A DNA stretch of 18,365 nt from contig JAEZUR010000190.1 in assembly GCA_023420935.1 (NCBI GenBank), positions 1 through 18,365 on the forward strand, read 5' to 3'. Position 1 is the first letter of the stretch; every line of letters starts with the position of its first letter. Positions 8,433 to 17,227 of this stretch are shown in pieces. The notes beneath the pieces are model-generated. The model ran no database searches. It saw only the letters and a program-made list of their open reading frames with translations, and was not told the origin of the DNA. Source of the DNA: Bacillota bacterium. Its GTDB lineage: Bacteria > Bacillota > Clostridia > Lachnospirales > Lachnospiraceae. Position numbers and translations under genes: made by a program.

Positions 8433-8447
8433 TTTACAGTCTGTAAA
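8433..8447. promoter_or_regulatory. 15-bp palindrome, candidate operator
   Basis: TTTACAG-T-CTGTAAA is a perfect inverted repeat with 7-bp arms and one central base. It lies about 31 bases downstream of the -10 and 26 bases upstream of the first start codon. That position suits a repressor roadblock, or a dimeric regulator bound in the leader. As RNA it could form a stem only if several arm bases opened as a loop, so a DNA operator is more likely. Confidence 0.5.
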
Positions 8448-8472
8448 GTGCTTATAAAAAGGAGAGGTATCA

Positions 8473-9891
8473 ATGAAAAAACAAGGATTAAATCCGTATC
8501 TTCCATCATGGGAATACATACCTGACGGCGAACCTTATGTTTTTAATGACAGAGTTTATGTCTATGGATCGCATGACAGTTTTAACGGATACGCGTATTG
8601 CTTAAATGATTATGTGTGTTGGTCAGCACCAACAGATGATCTATCTGACTGGCGTTATGAAGGTGTTTTATACAGAGCAGAAGAAGTACCAAATAATAAA
8701 GACCGTGATAGTTGCCTTTATGCTCCTGATGTAGCAGTCGGTACGGATGGGAGATATTATTTATATTTTGTAGATAGTAAGCGTTCTATTGTTTCAGTTG
8801 CTGTATGTGATTCTCCGGCTGGTAAATACGAATTCTATGGCTACGTTCAGTATGCAGATGGAACGATTCTGGGTCAGAGAAAAGGAGACGAGCCTCAATT
8901 TGATCCGGGCGTATTAAGAGAAGGAGATTTGACCTATCTATATACTGGCTTTTGTGCAAAAGGAGATAAATCAAGATCTGGTGCAATGGCCACAGTGCTT
9001 GGGCCGGATATGATAACTATAATCGAGGAACCTGTGATTATTGCGCCTAGTGAACCATATAGTCAGGGGAGTGGATTTGAGGGACATGAGTTTTTTGAAG
9101 CACCATCTATTAGAAAGTGGGGAGATACCTATTATTTTGTGTATTCCTCAATTTTAATGCATGAATTATGCTATGCAACAAGTAAATATCCTACTAAGGG
9201 ATTTGAATACAAGGGTGTTATTATAAGTAATTGTGATTTACATATCGATACTTATAAGCCAGCCAATAAACCAATGTATTATGGTGGTAATAATCATGGT
9301 AGTATCGTTGAGATTAATGGTAAATGGTACATTTTCTATCATAGACATACAAATGGTACTAATTTTAGCAGACAAGGTTGCATGGAAAAGATAGAGTTTC
9401 TAGAGGATGGAACAATACCTCAAGTTGAACTTACCTCTTGTGGGCCTAATAATGGTCCGTTGTCAGGTTGTGGTGAATATCCAGCTTACCTGGCATGTAA
9501 CTTATTCGGTGATGAAGAATCAATATATACTGATTTTACTGGTGCGTGGATGAACAATCAATTTCCGAAGATTACACAGGATGGAAAAGACGAGGATGAA
9601 GAAATAGGATATATTCAGAACATGAAAGATTCCGCCACAGCAGGCTTTAAATATTTTGATTGTAAAGATATTAAAAAGATTAAAATTAAAGTTCGTGGAT
9701 ACTGCAATGGCAACTTTGAAATTAAAACGGCATGGAATGGAGAGGCGCTTTGTTCCATACCAGTCGGATTCTCAAATGTGTGGAAAGAATATGCAGCTGA
9801 TATAGTAATACCCGATGGTATACAGGCGTTATATTTTACCTTTACTGGTCAAGGTAGTGCCAGCTTTGCTTCATTTACTCTAGAAAAATAA
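8473..9891 (+). CDS. Glycoside hydrolase family 43 enzyme with C-terminal beta-sandwich domain
   Basis: A 472-aa enzyme predicted to remove arabinofuranosyl or xylosyl residues from oligosaccharides. There is no signal peptide, so it is probably cytosolic. The N-terminal ~330 residues form the GH43 five-bladed propeller. The inverting catalytic triad can be read as Asp18 (PDGEPYVF, base), Asp86 (YAPDVAV, pKa modulator) and Glu209 (FFEAPSI, acid). Blade-like repeats such as GKWYIFYHRH are visible. Residues ~345-472 resemble a CBM6-type jelly roll that would bind sugar. GGAGAGG (8461-8467) precedes the ATG. It is the first gene of the rightward operon and is followed after 34 bases by the GH36 gene. 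The substrate preference (alpha-arabinofuranoside or beta-xyloside) cannot be told from sequence alone. Confidence 0.88.
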   Translation: MKKQGLNPYLPSWEYIPDGEPYVFNDRVYVYGSHDSFNGYAYCLNDYVCWSAPTDDLSDWRYEGVLYRAEEVPNNKDRDSCLYAPDVAVGTDGRYYLYFVDSKRSIVSVAVCDSPAGKYEFYGYVQYADGTILGQRKGDEPQFDPGVLREGDLTYLYTGFCAKGDKSRSGAMATVLGPDMITIIEEPVIIAPSEPYSQGSGFEGHEFFEAPSIRKWGDTYYFVYSSILMHELCYATSKYPTKGFEYKGVIISNCDLHIDTYKPANKPMYYGGNNHGSIVEINGKWYIFYHRHTNGTNFSRQGCMEKIEFLEDGTIPQVELTSCGPNNGPLSGCGEYPAYLACNLFGDEESIYTDFTGAWMNNQFPKITQDGKDEDEEIGYIQNMKDSATAGFKYFDCKDIKKIKIKVRGYCNGNFEIKTAWNGEALCSIPVGFSNVWKEYAADIVIPDGIQALYFTFTGQGSASFASFTLEK

Positions 9892-9925
9892 ATAACTTAT
9901 TAGATATCTGCTAAAGGAGAATGGT

Positions 9926-12118
9926 ATGGGAATAAAGTTTAATGAACAGGAACGAGTATTTAAATTAGATACAGGTAGCACAAGTTATCTTATTGGAATT
10001 GTTGATGATGATAATTATGTGGGGCACATTTATTATGGTAAAAAAATTGATGATTATAATTTAGCTATTATGCTGAGAGCAACAGAGTATCCTAATTTAC
10101 CTTCTATTAATAACAGGGATCGATTGTCTTTCAATGATCATTTCGTAACCGAATATTCGTCACATGGTATAGGTGACTTTCGTGAGGACTGTATAGCAGT
10201 AGAGACTTTGGATGGGCATACGTCTTTGCAGTTGGGATATGTTTCTCATAAGATATATAAGGGAAAACCTATACTTGAGGGATTACCTTCTACATTCGGT
10301 AATGAGAATGAATGTATGACATTAGAATTATTATGTTTGGACAAACTGCTGAATTTAGAGGTTGCACTGATATACACCGTGTTTGAGGACGTGGATGCCA
10401 TTACTAGGAGTGTAAAAGTAACAAATAAAGGTAAGGAAGTAATCTATCTAACGAAGGTATTATCAGCATGTTTGGATATGGATAATAATGAGTTTGATTT
10501 GATTACTCTGAATGGTTCTTGGGGTAGAGAAAGACATATACAAAGAAAACCAGTTGGTTACGGGAGACAGGGAGTTTTCTCTGAAAGAGGAGTATCTTCT
10601 CACCAAAATCACCCTTTTATCGCACTAGCAACTAAGAATGCAGACCAGGATATGGGAGAGGTTTATGGTTTTAACTTTGTTTACTCAGGTAATTTTATAG
10701 CAAACGTAGAGTTGAGTCAGTTTGATTTGATAAGAGCAGTAATTGGAATCAATCCAGTTGATTTTAAATGGAAATTAGAGAAAGGGACTTCCTTCCAATC
10801 CCCAGAAGCAGTACTGATTTATTCGGAAGAGGGTATTGGAGGAATGACTAGGAAGTTTCATGATTTATACCGAAACCACTTAATCAGGGGCGAATACAAA
10901 GATAAAAAGCGTCCCATTCTGATTAATAATTGGGAAGCTACTTATTTTGATTTTGATACAGATAAGTTATTAAGTATTGCCAAAGAAGCCTCCTCTCTAG
11001 GCATCGAGATGCTTGTAATGGACGATGGTTGGTTTGGAACTCGTAATGATGATAATTGTTCCCTGGGCGACTGGATAGTGAATGAAGAAAAGCTAAGTAA
11101 TGGTTTAAAATATCTTGTGGATGAGGTCAACCGATTGGGCATGAAGTTTGGCATTTGGTTTGAACCAGAGATGGTATCAAGGGATTCTGATTTATACAGA
11201 GCTCATCCTGACTGGGCAATAGCAGTTCCAAATAGAACAGCGGTACTTTCTCGTAATCAATATGTTCTGGATTTATCTAGAAAGGAAGTAGTTGATTATA
11301 TCTACGAGAGTGTTGCTAAAATCATTCGAAGTGCAAATATTGAATATGTAAAATGGGATATGAATAGAGCACTTTGTGACCTGGGAAGTTTTGGCCTTCC
11401 TGCTGATAGACAGGGTGAATTAAGTCACCGTTATGTACTTGGAGTCTATGAGCTGCAAGACAGATTAATAAAAGAATTTCCATATCTACTTTTGGAGAAT
11501 TGTTCCAGCGGAGGAGCTCGTTTTGATCCTGGTATGCTGTATTATAGTCCACAGATCTGGTGTTCCGATGATACAGATGCCATTGAGAGACTCGCAATTC
11601 AAGAAGGTACAGCCATGATTTATCCATTATCAACCATGGGAGCTCATGTTAGTGATTGTCCAAATCATGCGGTTGGAAGAACAACACCTTTTGAAACAAG
11701 AGGCTATGTTGCCCTTGCCGGAACCTTTGGTTATGAGTTGGATGTTACTGCAATTCCAAAAGAAGACAGAGATAAGATACCAGAACAGGTAAAACTGTAT
11801 CATGAGTATAATGATCTAGTTAGAAGTGGTGATTATTACAGAATTGCATCTTATGCCCAAAATCATAGATTTGATTGCTGGCAAATAGTTTCTAAGGACA
11901 AAAAAGAAAGCCTTATTACCTGCATACAGGTATTGAACCGCATATTCAGTCACTCAATAAAAATTCGTTTAAAGGGATTGGATTCTCAAAAATTGTATCG
12001 AATTAATGGGACAGATCGAGTTTATAGAGGAAGTACTTTGATGAATTGTGGTATTCTGATCGAAAAATCCTGGGGGGATTTTAAAGGTGATTTAATTTAT
12101 ATTACAGAATGCCAGTAA
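9926..12118 (+). CDS. Alpha-galactosidase, GH36
   Basis: A 730-aa retaining alpha-galactosidase that releases terminal alpha-1,6-galactose from raffinose-family sugars, galactomannan oligomers or other galactosylated oligosaccharides. The length is full for the Geobacillus/lactobacillus type. The N-terminal beta-supersandwich (~1-320) is followed by the (beta/alpha)8 barrel (~330-640) and a C-terminal beta domain. Motifs are MDDGWFGTR (~365-373), KWDMNR with nucleophile Asp478, ENCSSGGARFDPG (~527-539), and CSDDTDA with acid/base Asp548. These positions equal the numbering I recall for Geobacillus GH36 enzymes. There is no signal peptide. AAGGAG (9914-9919) precedes the ATG by six bases. It is the second gene of the operon. 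Confidence 0.96.
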   Translation: MGIKFNEQERVFKLDTGSTSYLIGIVDDDNYVGHIYYGKKIDDYNLAIMLRATEYPNLPSINNRDRLSFNDHFVTEYSSHGIGDFREDCIAVETLDGHTSLQLGYVSHKIYKGKPILEGLPSTFGNENECMTLELLCLDKLLNLEVALIYTVFEDVDAITRSVKVTNKGKEVIYLTKVLSACLDMDNNEFDLITLNGSWGRERHIQRKPVGYGRQGVFSERGVSSHQNHPFIALATKNADQDMGEVYGFNFVYSGNFIANVELSQFDLIRAVIGINPVDFKWKLEKGTSFQSPEAVLIYSEEGIGGMTRKFHDLYRNHLIRGEYKDKKRPILINNWEATYFDFDTDKLLSIAKEASSLGIEMLVMDDGWFGTRNDDNCSLGDWIVNEEKLSNGLKYLVDEVNRLGMKFGIWFEPEMVSRDSDLYRAHPDWAIAVPNRTAVLSRNQYVLDLSRKEVVDYIYESVAKIIRSANIEYVKWDMNRALCDLGSFGLPADRQGELSHRYVLGVYELQDRLIKEFPYLLLENCSSGGARFDPGMLYYSPQIWCSDDTDAIERLAIQEGTAMIYPLSTMGAHVSDCPNHAVGRTTPFETRGYVALAGTFGYELDVTAIPKEDRDKIPEQVKLYHEYNDLVRSGDYYRIASYAQNHRFDCWQIVSKDKKESLITCIQVLNRIFSHSIKIRLKGLDSQKLYRINGTDRVYRGSTLMNCGILIEKSWGDFKGDLIYITECQ

Positions 12119-12187
12119 TTCTTAATTATGAGAACAGTGGAAAAATATGCAACTTAAAAACTCATATATAATATCAAGGAGGGGAAA

Positions 12188-13744
12188 ATGAGCAACTGTT
12201 TATACAAAAAGCAGGTGGAAAAATGGGGACTTTTTGAGGTGAGAGTAACTGGAAAAAAAGACGGTAATCCGTATGTTGATTATTGTATTGAAGCATTATT
12301 TTCCTGTCTAGAAGAAACAAAAACAGTCAAAGGTTTTTATGACGGTAATGGTGAATATGTTGTAAGGTTTATGCCAGAATTTGAAGGAAACTATACATTT
12401 GAACTCAGCGGAAGTTTTTCTGATCAATGGTACACAGGAGCGTTTGAAGCAATCAAGCCAACGAATAAAAATCATGGATATGTGCATGTATCTGATACGT
12501 ATCACTTTAAATATGCGGATGGTACGCCATATTACTCGGTTGGTACAACTTGCTATGCCTGGGTTCACCAGCCAGAGGAGAGACAGGAGCAGACACTGAA
12601 CACTCTATCTAACAATGTTTTTAATAAGATCAGATTCTGCATTTTTCCGAAGCATTATGATTATAATTACGCAGATCCGATTACCTTCCCCTATGAAGGA
12701 CAACCTTGTGATAATTCAGGGCTTAACAAGAATACAGTATTTCATTACGGTGAGGATAAAAGCGCGAATCATTGGGAGTTTAATAAATTTAACCCCGAGC
12801 ATTTTCAGAGATTTGATCTACGCATCCAACAATTGATGGAATTGGGAATTGAAGCGGATCTGATTTTGTTTCATCCATATGACCGATGGGGATTTGATGG
12901 AATGGGTGCAGATAATGATGACATGTATGTACAGTACGTTGTAGCCAGATATTCAGCGTACCGTAATGTATGGTGGTCACTTGCCAATGAATATGATTAT
13001 GTGAAAACAAAAAGGATAGAGGACTGGGAGCGTATCGCTTCTGTAATATCTGAACATGATAATTATAATAGACTGTGTTCAATACATAATGGCCCCCAAT
13101 TCTATGATTTCTCTAAGAAATGGATTACACACTGTAGCTGCCAGGGGACTGACAGATATAAGGCAACAGAGTATACGGATGAAATCAAGAAGAAATATCA
13201 AAAGCCGGTTGTTTGGGATGAGATTTTATATGAGGGAAACCTTAACTTGGGCTGGGGGAATATTTCTGGGGAAGAGATGGTAAGACGATTCTGGGAAGCT
13301 TCCATGAGAGGTGGATATGCAGGACATGGGGAGACATTTTTGAGTTCAACTGACGATGAAGTGGATTACTCCATACTCTGGTGGTCACATGGAGGAGTGT
13401 TAAAAGGTAAAAGTCCTGAGCGAATAGCATTTCTGTATAAAATTCTTTCAGAAATCCCCGATGGATATGGTTTGAGGCAAATGCCAGAGTTCTGGGATGC
13501 AGTTGTAGGCACAGTTGATAAGGAACTGGAGGAAGATAAAGAGGTAAAAGATTTTTATCTGTTCTATTTTAGTTTCATGCGACCTCTATATCGGGATTTT
13601 TATTTTGATGATGATACAAAATTCAAGGTGGACTTAATAGATACATGGAATATGACCATCATTCCCCAAGGAACGTTTCAAGGTCATTTTCGAATCGTTA
13701 CGGGTGGGCATTCTTATATGGCAGTTCGTGTTCAAAAAGTATGA
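12188..13744 (+). CDS. DUF5060 / apiosidase-like barrel / DUF5605 clan GH-A-like glycosidase
   Basis: A 518-aa putative retaining glycosidase of undefined specificity, with no signal peptide. The N-terminal beta domain (~6-80) matches the DUF5060 pattern (KWGLFEV...FYDGNGEYVVRFMPEFEGNYTF). The central (beta/alpha)8 domain (~95-400) resembles DUF4038/GH140-type barrels. Glu268 in WWSLANEYDY fits the acid/base of clan GH-A, which follows Asn. Glu345 in KPVVWDEILYEG fits the nucleophile. The C-terminal small beta domain (~430-515) resembles DUF5605. AGGAGGGG directly before the ATG is a strong ribosome-binding site. It lies 69 bases after the alpha-galactosidase. The architecture is recalled from related Firmicutes proteins. 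I infer action on a side chain or backbone of the same oligosaccharide, but which sugar is unknown. Confidence 0.75.
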   Translation: MSNCLYKKQVEKWGLFEVRVTGKKDGNPYVDYCIEALFSCLEETKTVKGFYDGNGEYVVRFMPEFEGNYTFELSGSFSDQWYTGAFEAIKPTNKNHGYVHVSDTYHFKYADGTPYYSVGTTCYAWVHQPEERQEQTLNTLSNNVFNKIRFCIFPKHYDYNYADPITFPYEGQPCDNSGLNKNTVFHYGEDKSANHWEFNKFNPEHFQRFDLRIQQLMELGIEADLILFHPYDRWGFDGMGADNDDMYVQYVVARYSAYRNVWWSLANEYDYVKTKRIEDWERIASVISEHDNYNRLCSIHNGPQFYDFSKKWITHCSCQGTDRYKATEYTDEIKKKYQKPVVWDEILYEGNLNLGWGNISGEEMVRRFWEASMRGGYAGHGETFLSSTDDEVDYSILWWSHGGVLKGKSPERIAFLYKILSEIPDGYGLRQMPEFWDAVVGTVDKELEEDKEVKDFYLFYFSFMRPLYRDFYFDDDTKFKVDLIDTWNMTIIPQGTFQGHFRIVTGGHSYMAVRVQKV

Positions 13745-13806
13745 TAAATATTCTGCCTAACGAATAGAACTCACTGAATTTGAAGGGTTAGGAGTTGAGG
13801 AGAAAA

Positions 13807-15345
13807 ATGAAAAACAATCCAATACTAGGAACAGATTATCCTGATATCGATGCAATTCGCGTCGATGATACCTATTATATGATAAGTACAACAATGCATT
13901 TTATGCCTGGTGGTGTTATATTACGCTCCTATGATTTAATCCATTGGGAGGTATATACTTATGTTTATGATGCACTAGATAATACACCTGGACAATGCTT
14001 GAAAGAAAATCAATGTATCTATGGTCAAGGGATGTGGGCGGCTTCTCTTCGCTATCACAAAGGTAAGTATTATGTATGTTTTGCGGCCAATGATACACAC
14101 AAGACATATCTGTATCAATCAGAGAATATAGAGGGTCCGTGGAGAAAAAGTCAGGTGGAAGGTTTTTACCATGACTGTTCCTTGTTATTTGATGAGGATG
14201 ATAGAATATATATTGTTTACGGTAATAAGGACATTTATCTAACTGAGCTAAAAGCAGATTTATCGGGGCCTAAACCGAATGGTCTACATAGACTTTTGAT
14301 AACCGATAAAGAAAATGTAATCCTAGGATATGAAGGGGCACACATATATAAAATTAACGGGAAATATTATGTATTTTTAATACATTGGTTAGCAGATCAA
14401 TCAAAACGAAGAGTCCAGGCTTGCTTGGTGTCAGAGTCTTTAACTGGCGAGTTTACTGGAAAAAATATACTAGATGATGATATGGGCCATTATAATGCAG
14501 GGGTTGCACAGGGTGGCATTATTGATACGCCAGACGGAAATTGGTATGCTATGTTATTTCAAGACTATGGAGCCGTTGGACGTATCCCAGTTCTAGTTCC
14601 TATGCGTTGGGAGAATGATTTTCCAGTCCTAGGAATTGAAGGTAACATACCCCATGAGATTATTATGAAAAGTACAAGACCAGATCATGTTTATGAACCA
14701 TTAGCACAAAGTGATGATTTTTATTATATACCAGATACGGAAGGTCAGGTTCATCTGAAAAAGATTTGGCAATGGAATCATACTCCTGATCATACCTTGT
14801 GGTCAGTAACAGAAAGAAAAGGTGCATATCGAATCCGTTCCGGTAGTCTTTGCAATAATGTGGTATCAGCAGTTAATACATTAACTCAGCGAATGATGTT
14901 ACCCTCTTGTGAGGCTAACGTTACTGTTGATGGAAGTGAACTAAAGAATGGTGATTATGCAGGGATTTGCGCCTTACTAGGATGCTATGGTCTGATTGCA
15001 CTAACAAAAGAAGCGAATCAATATTATCTTGTAATGCTTGCAAAAGAATCAGAAGATACTTATGCAATGGGAAAACCTCTAGATATGGAATTTGGTAAAG
15101 AATATGCGAGAATTCCGATTGAACAAAGCGAGGTTAGGTTAAAGGTACGTGCCAACCTGCAAGATAGAATTGATGAAGTGGAATTTTACTATCAGGAGAA
15201 TGGAGAGTGGAAAAAACTAGGCATTACTCATAAAATTAACTTCCAGCTGGATCATTTTGTTGGTTGTAGATTTGGTCTATTCTTGTTTTCAACTGAAAAT
15301 ATAGGTGGTATTGCTGATTTTCAGAGTTTCGAATATATTTACTAA
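13807..15345 (+). CDS. GH43 beta-xylosidase/arabinofuranosidase type with C-terminal DUF1349-like beta-sandwich
   Basis: A 512-aa enzyme of the XynB-like GH43 type, which cleaves xylose or arabinose from the non-reducing ends of oligosaccharides. The N-terminal propeller (~1-320) shows Asp13 (DYPDIDAIR, base), Asp123 (YHDCSLLFDEDDRIYIVYG, pKa modulator) and Glu176 (YEGAHIYKINGKYYVF, acid). Residues ~330-510 form the beta-sandwich typical of this subfamily, which contributes to the active site. There is no signal peptide. An in-frame TTG at 13795 could extend it by four residues, but GAGGAG (13797-13802) is properly spaced for the ATG at 13807. It is the fourth gene of the operon. Xylosidase versus arabinofuranosidase activity is open. 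Confidence 0.9.
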   Translation: MKNNPILGTDYPDIDAIRVDDTYYMISTTMHFMPGGVILRSYDLIHWEVYTYVYDALDNTPGQCLKENQCIYGQGMWAASLRYHKGKYYVCFAANDTHKTYLYQSENIEGPWRKSQVEGFYHDCSLLFDEDDRIYIVYGNKDIYLTELKADLSGPKPNGLHRLLITDKENVILGYEGAHIYKINGKYYVFLIHWLADQSKRRVQACLVSESLTGEFTGKNILDDDMGHYNAGVAQGGIIDTPDGNWYAMLFQDYGAVGRIPVLVPMRWENDFPVLGIEGNIPHEIIMKSTRPDHVYEPLAQSDDFYYIPDTEGQVHLKKIWQWNHTPDHTLWSVTERKGAYRIRSGSLCNNVVSAVNTLTQRMMLPSCEANVTVDGSELKNGDYAGICALLGCYGLIALTKEANQYYLVMLAKESEDTYAMGKPLDMEFGKEYARIPIEQSEVRLKVRANLQDRIDEVEFYYQENGEWKKLGITHKINFQLDHFVGCRFGLFLFSTENIGGIADFQSFEYIY

Positions 15346-15359
15346 TTCTAATACAATAT

Positions 15360-15393
15360 CTTATAATTATTACCCATGCAATAAAATTATAAG
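15360..15393 (+). other. Intercistronic hairpin
   Basis: CTTATAATT (15360-15368) pairs perfectly with AATTATAAG (15385-15393) over a 16-base loop. No T tract follows, so it is not a terminator. It could stabilise or mark a processing site in the mRNA between the two GH43 genes. It includes a TATAAT (15362-15367) with only a poor -35 (TTTACT, 15338-15343). Confidence 0.45.
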
Positions 15394-15413
15394 TGAAAGA
15401 TCAGGAGGATACT

Positions 15414-17225
15414 GTGATAGATATGAAAGATAATTTAAATTACGTACTCTGTTATACAAGATTACCGCAGGAAGAAGCAATTTATGCGCCCAAACTGGCA
15501 TACAGCATGCATCTTGCCTATAGTGAAGATGGTAAATATTTTAAGGATTTAAATCATAATTCAGGTGTTTTATTTGCCAAGGCTACGGAAAATGAGGATG
15601 GTACTCTTAATGCTAAAAGTATGAAAAATCCTTATATATTCAAAATGTCGAACGATATGTTTGGTGTAGTAGCTGTTCGTACAGAAGCATATGGAGAAAA
15701 TGATTTACAAAGTAAAGGAATGATACTTTTATTTACTACGTCTGATTTATTGCAGTACAAAGAAATAGGGCTTATTGATCTAAAGGGAAACACTTATGTT
15801 GACGATATTTCCTGTTATTATGATGAAGAGCAGAGGCTTTATACAGTTAACTGGAGTGATGAGGCTGGGAATTACTATAAAAACGAGATGGTTGATATTA
15901 CTGATTTATCTGGGGCTTCTTCTCCAGTTAAGGCGGAATCTTTTCATATCGAACCTGTAAATGCTGGTATAGAAGGAATGATTCAAAGAAATATGATTGG
16001 TGTTTCACAGGAAGTAGCACATCGTTTGGTGTGTAAATTATCGGTTCCATCCAATATTAAAATAGAACTTCCGGAAAATGTAACTGTGAAATCAGAAGAG
16101 GAATTAAATGCTATCAAGGCGACTGCCATCTATAGTGATGGAACAAAAGATACAAAGTTAGTGGATTGGGATGTAACAGATGTGGACTGGACAAAGCCTG
16201 GAACTTATGGCATAAAAGGTAAAGTACATCAGGATCATTATATATTTCCAGTTGCAATAAATAGAGCTGATCCCTGTATTACCAAGTGGGAGGGAAACTA
16301 TTATTTTATTGCAACAAATGACGCTGATGATAATCACACCTTGTATATTCGCAAAGCGAATACTATTCACGGCTTATTAAATGCAGAGGAACACTTAATA
16401 CTGGACTCAAATACATATGAAGAGATTGGAGGATTACTTTGGGCACCAGAATTTCATATTATTGAAAATGAATTATATCTGTTCCATGGGGCAACACGTG
16501 GAGAGTTCTTTTATGAAGAATCCCATATTATGAAGTTACGTACAGGAGGAGATCCCATTTGTAAAAATGACTGGTCAAGACCTAAGCGTGTGTTAAAGAA
16601 AGATGGTTCCTATTTATGTGAAGCAGGAAAGACGATCTCTTTGGACATGACAAGCTTTGAGATTAACGGAGAATACTATGTTGCTTGGTCAGAACGTCAA
16701 TTTCTACCCGTAGATTTGGGCGCCTGGATATATATTGCAAAAATTGATCCGAAAGAGCCTTGGAAGCTGATATGCGATCCAGTGGTTATTACAAAGCCTG
16801 ATTATGGTTGGGCAAATAATCATGTTTTTGTTGATGAAGGTCCGTTTACTATTATTAAGGACCAAAAAGTGTTCATGACTTTCTCAAGTGCTCTTGTTGA
16901 TGAAACCTATGTGGTTGGATTACTGACTGCAGATTTAGATTCTAATCTACTAGATGCTAATAATTGGATAAAAACAAACTATCCACTCTTAACCTCAAGA
17001 AGCATTCCAGGTGAATATGGTCCGGGGCATAACGCTTATGTTATGGATGATAACGGAACTTATTGGAATACTTATCATGCCAGACCAGGTGTAGAAAGGC
17101 CTAGAAGTTCTGGTATACGACGTGTGCATTTTGATATAGACGGTTATCCAGTATTGGATTTACCGGAATATAGAGATTTGAACAAAGATTTGGTAAATGT
17201 ATCAATCAATATTAATATAAAATAA
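15414..17225 (+). CDS. GH43 enzyme with N-terminal partial propeller and Big_4 domain
   Basis: A 603-aa enzyme with an uncommon order of domains. Residues ~5-180 resemble part of a GH43/GH32-like propeller (LAYSEDGKYFKDLN, KNPYIFK, LLFTTSDLLQYKEIGLI). Residues ~210-275 look like a Big_4 Ig-like domain (IKATAIYSDGTKDTKLVDWDV...PGTYGIKGKV). Residues ~280-595 form the GH43 catalytic propeller with Asp286 (RADPCI, base), Asp411 (SLDMTSFE) and Glu475 (VDEGPF, acid). It also has WAPEFH, common in arabinofuranosidase/arabinanase-type subfamilies. There is no signal peptide, although Big_4 modules usually belong to exported proteins. The start is the GTG at 15414, five bases after AGGAGG (15403-15408). 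A GTG at 15393 lies upstream of this site, and the ATG at 15423 is too far from it. It is the last gene of the operon. Confidence 0.85.
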   Translation: MIDMKDNLNYVLCYTRLPQEEAIYAPKLAYSMHLAYSEDGKYFKDLNHNSGVLFAKATENEDGTLNAKSMKNPYIFKMSNDMFGVVAVRTEAYGENDLQSKGMILLFTTSDLLQYKEIGLIDLKGNTYVDDISCYYDEEQRLYTVNWSDEAGNYYKNEMVDITDLSGASSPVKAESFHIEPVNAGIEGMIQRNMIGVSQEVAHRLVCKLSVPSNIKIELPENVTVKSEEELNAIKATAIYSDGTKDTKLVDWDVTDVDWTKPGTYGIKGKVHQDHYIFPVAINRADPCITKWEGNYYFIATNDADDNHTLYIRKANTIHGLLNAEEHLILDSNTYEEIGGLLWAPEFHIIENELYLFHGATRGEFFYEESHIMKLRTGGDPICKNDWSRPKRVLKKDGSYLCEAGKTISLDMTSFEINGEYYVAWSERQFLPVDLGAWIYIAKIDPKEPWKLICDPVVITKPDYGWANNHVFVDEGPFTIIKDQKVFMTFSSALVDETYVVGLLTADLDSNLLDANNWIKTNYPLLTSRSIPGEYGPGHNAYVMDDNGTYWNTYHARPGVERPRSSGIRRVHFDIDGYPVLDLPEYRDLNKDLVNVSININIK

Positions 17226-17227
17226 AA

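Larger units (their letters stand above)
8064..8472. promoter_or_regulatory. Divergent intergenic control region
   Basis: A 409-base AT-rich region without a gene separates the leftward beta-helix gene from the rightward glycosidase operon. It holds the operon promoter (8374-8402) and a 15-bp palindrome (8433-8447). It also holds a perfect 7-bp inverted repeat ATTTTTA/TAAAAAT (8273-8290), and tandem AAGAATCAA copies one helical turn apart (8314-8322 and 8324-8332). I could not assign a convincing leftward promoter for the beta-helix gene. The direct repeats are candidate sites for an AraC-type activator. Confidence 0.6.

Noticed and set aside
13795..13806. TTG start for the GH43 xylosidase-type gene
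   Set aside because: Its only purine-rich sequence abuts the codon. GAGGAG is spaced for the ATG at 13807.
15361..15375. PerR-box-like TTATAATTATTA
   Set aside because: Only the first 12 of 15 positions match, the sequence is AT-rich and part of a hairpin, and no peroxide gene follows.
15393..15413. GTG start at 15393 for the Big_4-GH43 gene
   Set aside because: It lies upstream of the AGGAGG site and within the hairpin arm. The GTG at 15414 has the correct spacing.
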